Below are positions 33,534 to 42,736 of a stretch of DNA of 64,000 nucleotides, one piece after another (position 1 is the first letter of the stretch; the number at the start of each line of letters is the position of its first letter). Both the position numbers and the translations under genes were made by a program. Source of the stretch: Rheum nobile (Eukaryota > Streptophyta > Magnoliopsida > Caryophyllales > Polygonaceae). The notes below the pieces were generated by a model. That model did not search any database. It worked only from the letters and a program-made list of their open reading frames with translations, and was not told the origin of the DNA. The stretch lies in NCBI GenBank assembly GCA_027886185.1, contig WOAB01000528.1:3038001-3102000 (forward strand). The letters are read 5' to 3'.

Positions 33534-36500
33534 ATGTCTAACGAAAGTGGAAATGCTATTTTCCCTACCCAAGGTGATCCTGAATCACAAGGTGTTAGCG
33601 CGATTACACAGATCGCTAAAGGGCGTGGTCCGTCAAAAGGCGTTCAAGTAAAAAAGCCTATGCATCTTGAGTTTAATGAGTTTAATGTCCCTGATGGCGA
33701 GTGGTCGAAACAATACGGAAAGCAAGTTGGGAGTTGTGCTTAAAGAATTAATATTAACGTGAAAGAATACCGAATGATAGATGAGCAGACGAGGCAAGGG
33801 TTTTGGGAGGAGACCAAGGTATAATGTCTTTTTAAACTGTTTTAAATATATACTATATTAACTATCATTCTAACTTATTGTAAAAATCCACAGCTTATGT
33901 TCCACATCATTGAGGATGTCAATAAATCAAGGGGAAAATACTTCCATTCTTGTGTGGCAAAACGATTTAGAGATTTCAAGAGCAAGTTGGTAGCTCGATG
34001 GATAACTAAGACGCAAAAGCCGTCGAAGTATCCTAGAAACAAGATGCCTTGGGAAATCTACCACCACATTACAGAGGCTGATTGGTCAGTTTTTCTTCAA
34101 GAATATTACAGGCCAGCGTCATTGATAATAATGCTATTTCTTTTTAGTATTAAAGATTTCTAGTCAGCTAGCGGAAATCATTGGTAATAATGCAATTGAA
34201 TTTTGACAGGCTCGTAGTGAGAAAGCAAAGGCAAGTGCAGCCCACCACAAGAATCCTCATCGCACCGGCCAGGCGGGTTATATTAGAAAACGACACGAGT
34301 GGATAAAAGAAGGACGACTCCTAGAGGAAGCAGCTTTATCTCTGTCAAGTAGCTCCTCAGTGAACTCATCGGTTCCTAGAGCTAGAAAATACAGATCAAA
34401 GGAGTGGGTTTTGGCTCATCAAGTTCGAACTGAGGATGAAAAGTGGGAAGTTAGCCCGAACGATAAGGATGCCGTAGAAATTGCAAGAAAAGTTGTAAGT
34501 AGTGCTTTTTAATGAATATTTACTTAAATTTACTTGGAAATATGAACTAATCTATACTTTCCTAATTGACATTATAGGAGGAGTATATCGAAGAAGAAGA
34601 AAAATGAAACCTTACTTTTGAGGATGATGAGGATGCCCTCACCAAAGCCATTGGGAAAAAAGATCATCGTGGCCGTGTCAAGGCAATAGGTGGAAATGTG
34701 GGTTATAGAGTTGCTTTCAGTCCAAGAGAACGACGGAGAAGATGTTCTAGTGAAGCTTCATCAGATCTGATCGAATCGATCAGAGCTGAAGTTAGAAAGG
34801 AGTTTGAAGGTGAGTTAGATAAAAGGGTTGCTGAGGCCCTCCAAAAGCAACTACGCTCCATGTTACACATAAATCAACCAAACTTCACTTCTACTCCCGT
34901 TCTTGAACTTAATGTTGATGCACCCTATACCACTTGTCCTGATTCCACACCGCAACCACGTGAGCTAAAGGTATGATTGAGTTTGAGTATATCATGAACT
35001 CTTTATGTCCAAATACCTCTTATAACATGAATTAAAATACCTCTTATGCAGGAAAGGACTCCATGCCATCTTGCCCTTGAGGATAAAGATTCTGGTAACA
35101 AAGTGCTCGTAGCGGATGGTATGGTACAACCCTCAAACGATGCATCGTCCCAACACTTTACACTGATGAAGCCTGATCACTACAAAGTCCAAGTTGATTT
35201 TGTTTATGATGGACATCATGATGATATTCTTCTGGTGCCTCCGGGTGATGGTTTCACTAACTTAGGCGGTGCTCAGGGTAGTTTCGTGCAATGGCCGATC
35301 CGCTTAGTGATTTTCGAAGACGACGAGGTAAGAAATCTAGGCTCAATAATAATGTACACATTACTCACTCTTGCTCATCTATAATTCTAATATATATAGG
35401 ACTATACTACTCCACACCCAACAAAGAAGTCCAAGTCATTTCTCTCTAAAAAGGTGGATGACAGCGCCAAAAATACAAAGGTAAGTCATTTCTCTCTAAA
35501 AAGGTGGATAGAATTCATAATTTAGGCCCTTGGCGGGATAGAATTCATAATTTAGGCCCTTGGCGAGATAGTTATTAGAAATGATATTAAATCTTCCTTG
35601 TTTGTGCTCAATAATACAAATGTTACTTCATTATTATTGTTTGGAAATTTCATGTCAAAATAACTCTTAAGTCTCAGTCCAACAAAGAGGTGGTTGGTAG
35701 CTGTGATCGTAAAACAGAAGAATCAGCCGCCAAAAGGAAGAAAGCAGAAAACGAAGAAATTCAAGGTCATGGCCAGTCATGCAAGTGGTTGCAATTTGTT
35801 ATGTCTTCGGCGCCGGGTGATATATATGATAGTACTCCCATCCCATTGGATGCCTCGGTTTGGAATTATGTGACAGATCAAGAAACATACGTCACTGCAT
35901 CCGATGTAGAAGAGTTCCTTAAGGGGGCGTGCTTAAACATTTCTGTGATTCAAGTCTACATGATGTAAATGTTTTGATCAGTCTTTATCTTTTAATTGTC
36001 AACTATCATTCTTAATCGTTTTTTCTTTAATTGTTCAACTATCATTCTTAATCGTTTTTTCTTTAAATGTGCAGGTATTTATTGGACAATCACACATATG
36101 CATTTGAAAATTCTCGAATTGGGTTCATTTGTCCTGAGATGGTGTCAAGCACTAGAATCAAGGCCGATCCATCTGTTCTAGCAAATTACTTGCAACGTGT
36201 GTTCAATGCTAACAGTGCCAAATTGTTTTTTCTCCCATATAATCAAGAGTAAGTGTTTTCAATAAGTTTCATATATAATTAGTATTTTAAGCAAGCATTA
36301 ATGTTTATCAATTTACGTTTAAATGATGCAGCAATCATTGGACTCTGTACGTGATAGACCTATTTAAAGCACAGGTCTATCTTTTCGATTCTCTAAAAGG
36401 TCCAGACAACAGAACGACTGATGCATCTGGAATCATGAATTTGTAAGTTATTTTGCTTACGAACTAGTTTTTTTTGGAATATTAACAATATCAGTTTCGT

Positions 36501-36975
36501 GACTGTATTATGTTGATTTTCTAGGGCATTTCAAGTGTTTAAGTATCAAGGTGGGAAGTGCGATAAATCAATAGGAAAACGTAAGACGTTGAGAGTCTGC
36601 AATATAGAGGTACATATAGCATTTTAAACGCTTTAGGTTTGTTTATTTATAATCAAAGGCCTTGTATCTAAGACAGCCCCCTTATGTTGTGTAATTAGTG
36701 CGCTCAACAAAGCAGCGGAACCGAGTGTGGCTATTATGTCATGAAGTTCATGTTAGAGATAGTCACGGGACTCGAGGACTCTGATGAGCGACTAGGTAAG
36801 GTATGTAACTTAACTAACTATATATTGATAGTATTTGTGTTTTGTGTCAATAATTTCTGTGTTTTTTATGAAGCTATATCCTAAGAGGAAGACAGTGTAT
36901 ACTTATGAAGAAATGGATGTTGTTCGTGAGCAATGGGCACAGTATTTTACATCGAAGTATTTATTGTCGGATTGA
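33534..36975 (+). pseudogene. CACTA second gene: En/Spm-type plant transposase domain plus Ulp1-like protease, spliced
   Basis: About 12 exons inferred from GT-AG borders and reading-frame continuity: 33534-33818, 33894-about 34085, 34210-34494, 34578-34970, 35052-35327, 35400-35480, 35678-35964, 36075-36248, 36332-36442, 36525-36609, 36699-36800, 36874-36975 (second exon end uncertain). The N-terminal half (PMHLEFNEFNVPDGEWSK, YFHSCVAKRFRDFKSKLV, AGYIRKRHEWIKEGRL) matches the plant transposase (Ptta/En/Spm) family. The C-terminal half is a Ulp1/SENP cysteine protease fold with His in NHWTLYVIDLF, Asp in FDSLKG, and Gln-Cys in QQSSGTECGYYVMKF. All triad residues are present. In-frame stops: TAA 33741-33743 and a TGA near 34605. 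Otherwise the gene is well preserved. Substrate unknown. Confidence 0.85.
35505..35600 (+). repeat. copied pre-TNP2 segment inside an intron
   Basis: Two TTAGGCCCTTGGCG(G/A)GATA units plus TTATTAGAAATGATATTAAATCTTCC-type flank, matching 29885-29955. A piece of exon/donor sequence (GTAAGTCATTTCTCTC) is also repeated at 35481-35510. Confidence 0.85.
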
Positions 36976-37164
36976 ACTTGTTTGTACTTGTCATGTAAAC
37001 TGTTGTTGAGAACCTGACTGTACTCTGGTGAAATCTGTTGTGTTGTTGTATATTATTCTGTGAATAAAATCAGGAATCTATTCTGCAAATTTAATGTGTG
37101 TATGGTGCAAATTTAATGTGTGTATGGTGCATCATAAAATCAGGAATCTATGCTGCAAATTTAA

Positions 37165-37545
37165 TGAAATAACTTTTAGAGGCGGGTCTATGGAGACCCG
37201 CCTCTAAAAGCCACTTGTTGAGGCGGGCCTATAGGTCCGCCTCAACAAGTGCCTCACTATGGCGCCAAAGTGAGGCACTTGTTGAGGCGTGCATATAGAG
37301 GCCCGCCTCAACAAGTGGACTTTTAGAGGCGGGCATACATAGGCTCGCCTCTAAAAGTGCCTCACTTTGGCGCCATAGTGATGCACTTGTTGAGGCGGGC
37401 CTATAGAGGCCCGCCTCAACAAGTGACTTTTAGAGACGTATATTGCCCGCCTCAAAAAGGGTCCCCACTTGTTGCAGCCCCCTCATTTGAAGCGAACGGT
37501 GTTCGCCTCAATAAGTGTCCAAATGCCCGCCTCTATTAGGGTTTT
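37165..37545. repeat. CACTA right subterminal hairpin repeats
   Basis: Same GAGGCGGGC / GCCCGCCTC motif as on the left, in facing pairs, with two near-copies of a CACTTGTTGAGGCGGGC block. It ends in the terminal inverted repeat at 37542-37556. Confidence 0.88.
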
Positions 37546-37559
37546 TTCCACTAGTGAAC

Positions 37560-38578
37560 AGTGCAAATCACCTATTGCTATATATATTACATCCCCCATG
37601 GCTATCATGTCATTAGACCACTTGCCATCACAAATTCACGATACAATGAGATATTTAAAATAAAAGATTTTTTTTACAAAATTAAAAAGAGCATGTAACA
37701 ACTTTCCAAATTCTTTATGAGTAGTCGTAGATCGGTACTACTAAACCAGTTAGTAATTTGTTTCATCCAAAGCCGAATTTCTTTTTTATTTTTAACTTAT
37801 ACAAATTTATTTCATTTTTCTTAAAATTAATCAATTAAATACCAATGGTCAGTAGTCCAATGAGAGCACCTACGATGCTAATCTAATATGTAAAAAAGTA
37901 TCAACATATTGATATAGGATTGTTCATTTGTTCGAATATGTAAGAAAGTGTATCAGTCCCGACTATGGGTCCTTCATTTTAGTTCAGGCGCCATTTGATG
38001 CAGGCCGGATCGTCTGATACAAGTTATATTACCATCATTGTGCCTTCCACTTATATATAGCCACGTGTATTCCTAGTTAATGCAATTTTTATCAGCCATA
38101 ATACAAAATCTATTTTTTCTAACATATGACATACGTTAAGATTTCCTATATAGAAAGTTTTGATAATGTGTTAATTTTTTAGAATTCTTTAGTTTTTTTT
38201 GGGTTTACTCTTTCTTATTTAGGATTTATTTTCTTTAAGGGGAATTCATGACCTATACCCTTAGGATATAAGTTAGACAAATCGATACAAAATATCAATA
38301 CGTCATTCCTTTCATTTCTGTTTTTCAATCTCACCATCTTCTCCATTTTCTTTTATATACACCGTTCTTCTTGTTCTCTGCGATCCTCCATTTTTTCTAC
38401 ATCTCACAATTTTTAAAGCTACTGTAAATGTTAAATGAAATTCACGTACCTTCACCCATATCAAGCCATGTATTTTCATACAATTCAATTTAAGAAATGT
38501 TAAATAAAAAATAATATTTTAATAATGATAATTAACTTCAATCTCTAACTCCAAAACTAAAAATACGACTTCTACATT
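37560..38578. other. AT-rich intergenic DNA
   Basis: No ORF with recognisable content, no RNA gene and no clear repeat seen. Confidence 0.6.
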
Positions 38579-38586
38579 GTAAATCA

Positions 38587-38829
38587 AGAGTGCGGTTCCG
38601 GTGCGGAGCACTCTTCCCGTGCGGACGTGCGGACATACATTATAGGGCTTTATTTGTGCACTTTTGCAAAAAAATTGAAAAATGCTTGAAAAAAAATTTA
38701 AAAAAGAATTTTTATTTTTTTTTAAAAAAAAAGTACACAAATAAGATATTAAAGTGTACAAATAAGACCCAAAAGTGCATGCTCCGCACGTCCGTACGGG
38801 AAGAGTGCTCCGCATATGATCCAAACTCT
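38587..38829. mobile_element. MITE, 243 bp, with 8-bp TSD
   Basis: Terminal inverted repeats of about 48 bp (AGAGTGCGGTTCC... and its diverged mate), including a near-perfect inner match GCGGAGCACTCTTCCCGT. Flanked by GTAAATCA on both sides (38579-38586 and 38830-38837). An 8-bp TSD suggests the hAT group; a 9-bp reading (GTAAATCAA) would suggest Mutator. Internal A/T runs, no ORF. Confidence 0.85.
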
Positions 38830-39342
38830 GTAAATCAAACATGATTCACGATTTCAAGATGGAAACTCATAGTTCGGGCATATATCAGTGCTCCGGCTTC
38901 CGACCGTTTAAAATTTGTAGTTTTAAAATTTGTAGTTGTAGAAAATTTTCGATGGCACAATTAATTTCATTAATGTTATTTAATAATTGTATGAATAATT
39001 TGTTAATCTTGTATACTTCTAAATAGGAACATATATGTTAGTAGTACTTTTAGTATAGTGTGAATATTAGAATTTCAAGTTTTGGGGAGCAATTGGTTCT
39101 TAAATTGAACCCATTTTATAACAAACAGAGGATGTATAAAAATGAGGGATAACAAAGAATTAGTACAAGAAAAAAAATTGGAGAAGGGGATGTAATAAAA
39201 AATAATTAATCTCTTTTGATGTTTTGTATTTTATTTGATAAACAGTTGTTTAATTTGGAGTACATATGTCATAATATAACTGAGGCACAATAATTGTAAT
39301 ACAACTTGTATCAAATGACTGCATTTGATGGAACAAGTAGGG

Positions 39343-39573
39343 CCTTGGTGCGCCATTTTATGGCGCGCCAAATGGGTCTGTATCAGTGCGCTTAGTTTAG
39401 GTGTGTCAATCTGGTGCGTCTTAGTTTAGTGTATCATTTTTATGGGTATTTTGCTCATATTTTCCTGTTTTTCCCTCTGCACGCCTAGCTTTGGCGTATC
39501 AAAATGCACGCTTGTTTTTTACGCACCAATGTGCGTGCGAAAGGTTAAAAAACTGCGTGTATATAACGTCCTC
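39343..39573 (-). repeat. MITE-like repeat, right member of an inverted pair
   Basis: Reverse-complement relative of 26101-26392. Shared words include TGGCGCGCCA, TTGGTGCGTAAAAAA and TATATACACGCA. Family not recognised. Confidence 0.6.
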
Positions 39574-40451
39574 GTAGTTTAATTATATGAAATTAGTAAG
39601 CCATAAGCAACAATATATAATACATTGTTTTTGTTTTATTTTAAATTTGCAATGTTGTATAATTTAATTTTTACCTCAACAATAATTGTGCAATTTTGTA
39701 TATTAGTTCTATCTTAGAGTTCGTCTTTCTAGTATATTTTGTATTTTTCTCTAAATTTGTCTATATATAATTTTAGAGTCGAACTAGTTTGTCTATATAC
39801 AATACTAAAATAAAACTAATTTATCCTATGTGTCGTTCATTTAGCTATATCAAGTAGGCAATTTTTTTAGCTAATAGCTACTCAGCCTTCACATGCATTT
39901 ATTATTACTTGGCCTTTTTTTATTTTCGCATTATTCATCTAAATTATTTTTATCTTATGTATAATATTTTTTAAAGATTAAATTTTAGATGATCAAGAAC
40001 GTATTTTATTACAATAATAATATCAATATTTAATATGCCACCAAACTGTACCTTCTATGAAATAAATCATTCTCATATGTGTAAAATAAACTTAATTTTA
40101 TTAACAACTTAATCCTTATTTTAATAACATATATTATTTTAATTTTTCAAGTAGCATAGTTCTTTCCATATTTGGTAGCATTCTAAACATATTATAATAT
40201 TGTATTCTAGTTATATATAACATGTTATATAATAGAATTGATTCGACGTTAAATATATAGTTTATATTATCCAAACTCGTACAAAACACATAAATATACT
40301 TGAGTTTTCAGCATATCAATATAATTTGAGTACGCATTTATAATTAACAATGTATATCATTTTTTAATTATTTTAACTAGTATTAAATTACATTATTTTT
40401 CCATAAACCTAATTGACCCATATTTGACATATAAGAAGATGTTGAATACAC
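39574..40451. other. AT-rich upstream region of extensin-like gene B
   Basis: Strongly AT-rich; no gene seen. Confidence 0.6.
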
Positions 40452-40679
40452 TAGCACGTAGGAGAGCCCCGCAATTCTTTCATGGATGTATAACGTGCAA
40501 ACGTGCAACCAAGTTAGCATGTAGGAGAGCTCCCCAATTCTATCATGGATGCCTGACGTGCAACCAAGTAGTTTTCTCGAAATATGATTAATCTAATCAA
40601 ATCAAATAAATAATCTTCATAAACATTCGTTGCACATCCAAATAACTATATAAAGGCGAAGAATTAGTTCTCATCTTGC
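40452..40679 (+). promoter_or_regulatory. promoter of extensin-like gene B
   Basis: A tandem duplication of about 63 bp (40452-40514 and 40515-40571) carries ACGT-core words (CACGTA, AACGTGC, GACGTGC). A good TATA box, TATATAAA, lies at 40647-40654. Transcription probably starts near 40678, giving a 5' UTR of about 45 nt. ACGT cores bind plant bZIP/bHLH factors; hormone or stress responsiveness is an inference. Confidence 0.7.
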
Positions 40680-40723
40680 ATCTCATATCCCATCCTTCTC
40701 TTGTTAGCTGCCTAACATTCAAC

Positions 40724-42736
40724 ATGGCTTCCAAGAGATCCACCCTAATATCCTCTTTGATTCTCTTGGCTCTTGCGGTACATACATCCGCCGACTACTA
40801 TGGGTATAGCTCTCCTTCTCCTGTTTACAAATCACCCATTTACACACCTTCTCCTGAGTATAAATCATCTCCTATCTATACCCCGTCCCCATACTACAAA
40901 AAGCCTGTATACACCCCTTCACCAGTTTACTATAAGAAACCTTTGTACACACCTTCCCCAGTGTACTACAAGTCTCCTGAGTATACACCTTCACCTACTT
41001 ATTACAAAAAGCCCGTATACACTCCTTCTCCAGTGTATTACAAGTCTCCTACATACACCCCTTCACCTATTTACTACAAGAAGCCTATATACACCCCATC
41101 ACCATACTACAAGCCAGTCTACAAGGAACCAGTTTACACTCCGTCGCCCACCTACAAGGCTCCCGTCTACACCCCGTCTCCCGCCTACAAGGCACCCGTC
41201 TACACCCCTTCTCCTGCCTACAAGGCTCCCATCTACACCCCGTCTCCAACCTACAAAGCTCCCGTAGTGTACACCCCGTCTCCCACCTACAAGGCCCCCG
41301 TCTACACCCCGTCTCCCGCCTACAAGGCCCCCGTCTACACCCCGTCTCCCGCCTACAAGGCCCCCGTCTACACCTCATCTCCTGCCTACAAGGCCCCCGT
41401 CTACACCCCGTCTCCCGCCTACAAGGCCCCCGTCTACACCCCGTCTCCCGCCTACAAGGCCCCTGTGTACACCCCGTCTCCCGCTTACAAGGCCCCCGTG
41501 TACACCCCTTCACCCACCTACAAAACTCCCGCCTACAAGGCACCCGTAGTGTACACACCGTCTCCCGTCTACAAGGCACCTGTAGAGTACACACCGTATC
41601 CCGTCTACAAGGCACCCATAGTGTACACACCGTCTCCCGCCTACAAGGCCCCCGTCTACACCCCGTCTCCCGCTTACAAAGCCCCCGTGTACTCTCCTTC
41701 TTATGCCTACAAGGCCCCCGTCTACACCCCGTCTCCCGCCTACAAGGCCCCCGTCTACACCCCGTCTCCCGCCTACAAGGCCCCCGTCTACACCCCGTCT
41801 CCCGCTTACAAGGCCACCGTCTACACCCCGTCTCCCGCTTATAAGGCCCCCGTGTACACGCCATCTCCCACCTACAAGGCCCCAGTCTACACCCCTTCTC
41901 CTGCTTACAAGGCCCCCGTCTACACCCCATCTCCCGCCTATAAGGCCCCCATCTACACCCCGTCTCCCGCCTACAAGGCCCCCGTCTACACACCGTCTCC
42001 CGCCTACAAGGCCCCCGTCTACACCCCATCTCCCGCCTACAAGGCCCCCGTCTACACCTCGTCTCCCGCGTACAAGGCCCCCGTGTACACTCCTTCTCCC
42101 GCGTACAAGGCCCCCGTGTACACGCCATCTCCCGCATACAAGGCCCCAGTCTACACACCTTCTTCTGCCTATAAGGCACCCGTCTACACCCCTTCTCCCG
42201 CCTACAAGGCCCCTGTCTACACCCCTTCTCCGGCCTACAAGGCCCCCGTCTACACCCCTTCTCCCGCCTACAAGGCCCCTGTCTACACCCCGTCTCCCGC
42301 CTACAAGGCCTCCGTCTACACCCCTTCTCCCGCCTACAAGGCCCCCGCCTACACCCCGTCTCCCGCCTACAAGGCCCCTGTGTACACCCCGTCTCCCGCC
42401 TACAAGGCCCCCGTCTACACCCCGTCTCCCGTGTACAAGGCCCCCGTCTACACCCCTTCTCCCGTCTACAAGGCCCCCGTCTACACCCCGTCTCCCGCCT
42501 ACAAGGCCCCCGTCTACACCCCGTCTCCGGCCTACAAGGCCCCCATCTACACCCCGTCTCCCGTTTACAAGGCCCCCGTCTACACCCATTCTCCTGTCTA
42601 CAAGGCCCCCGTCTACACTCCATCTCCCGCCTACAAGGCTCCCGTCTACACGCCATCTCCCGTCTACAAGACTCCCGTCTATACCCCATCTCCCATCTAC
42701 AAGGCCCCCGTCTACACTCCGTCGCCTGCTTACTAA
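40724..42736 (+). CDS. extensin-like / repetitive proline-rich cell-wall protein (copy B)
   Basis: 670 residues, single exon. The ATG at 40724 (MASKRSTL) is chosen because it begins a clear signal peptide (hydrophobic LISSLILLALAVHTSA, cleavage before DYYGY); the frame is open 16 codons earlier only from a TTG inside the UTR. Residues about 25-125 carry varied YYKKPVYTPSPV-type units. From about 130 to the end there are roughly 50 copies of VYTPSPAYKAP. Every unit has Tyr, Lys and Ser-Pro/Thr-Pro. No SPPPP runs are present, so it is not a classical extensin but a PRP-type or hybrid wall protein. It is expected to be secreted, prolyl-hydroxylated, glycosylated and cross-linked through Tyr (VYK) into the wall. 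Repeat uniformity suggests ongoing unequal exchange. No disabling change seen. Confidence 0.93.
   Translation: MASKRSTLISSLILLALAVHTSADYYGYSSPSPVYKSPIYTPSPEYKSSPIYTPSPYYKKPVYTPSPVYYKKPLYTPSPVYYKSPEYTPSPTYYKKPVYTPSPVYYKSPTYTPSPIYYKKPIYTPSPYYKPVYKEPVYTPSPTYKAPVYTPSPAYKAPVYTPSPAYKAPIYTPSPTYKAPVVYTPSPTYKAPVYTPSPAYKAPVYTPSPAYKAPVYTSSPAYKAPVYTPSPAYKAPVYTPSPAYKAPVYTPSPAYKAPVYTPSPTYKTPAYKAPVVYTPSPVYKAPVEYTPYPVYKAPIVYTPSPAYKAPVYTPSPAYKAPVYSPSYAYKAPVYTPSPAYKAPVYTPSPAYKAPVYTPSPAYKATVYTPSPAYKAPVYTPSPTYKAPVYTPSPAYKAPVYTPSPAYKAPIYTPSPAYKAPVYTPSPAYKAPVYTPSPAYKAPVYTSSPAYKAPVYTPSPAYKAPVYTPSPAYKAPVYTPSSAYKAPVYTPSPAYKAPVYTPSPAYKAPVYTPSPAYKAPVYTPSPAYKASVYTPSPAYKAPAYTPSPAYKAPVYTPSPAYKAPVYTPSPVYKAPVYTPSPVYKAPVYTPSPAYKAPVYTPSPAYKAPIYTPSPVYKAPVYTHSPVYKAPVYTPSPAYKAPVYTPSPVYKTPVYTPSPIYKAPVYTPSPAY

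Larger units (their letters stand above)
28620..37556 (+). mobile_element. CACTA (En/Spm) DNA transposon, complete
   Basis: 8.9 kb with terminal inverted repeats CACTAGTGGAAAAAA at both ends and 3-bp TSD AAC (28617-28619 and 37557-37559). Subterminal regions are packed with GAGGCGGGC / GCCCGCCTC repeats. It encodes TNP2-type transposase (29977-33243) and a second spliced gene with a Ulp1-like domain (33534-36975), both on the plus strand. A probable 5' UTR exon around 29150-29271 ends at a good donor, GTAAGC. Both genes carry nonsense codons, so this copy is probably not autonomous now. The ends are intact, so it might still be moved in trans. Confidence 0.96.

Noticed and set aside
28641..37540. 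CRISPR-like array impression from evenly spaced GAGGCGGGC words
   Set aside because: They are CACTA subterminal inverted repeats in a plant genome; repeats alternate orientation and there are no cas genes.
41085..42689. 534-residue antisense ORF and 346-residue second-frame ORF over extensin gene B
   Set aside because: The repeat unit is 33 bp, a multiple of three, so any frame free of stops in one unit stays open throughout. These are shadows of the sense gene, as are the matching ORFs in 4818-6500 and 19840-20652.
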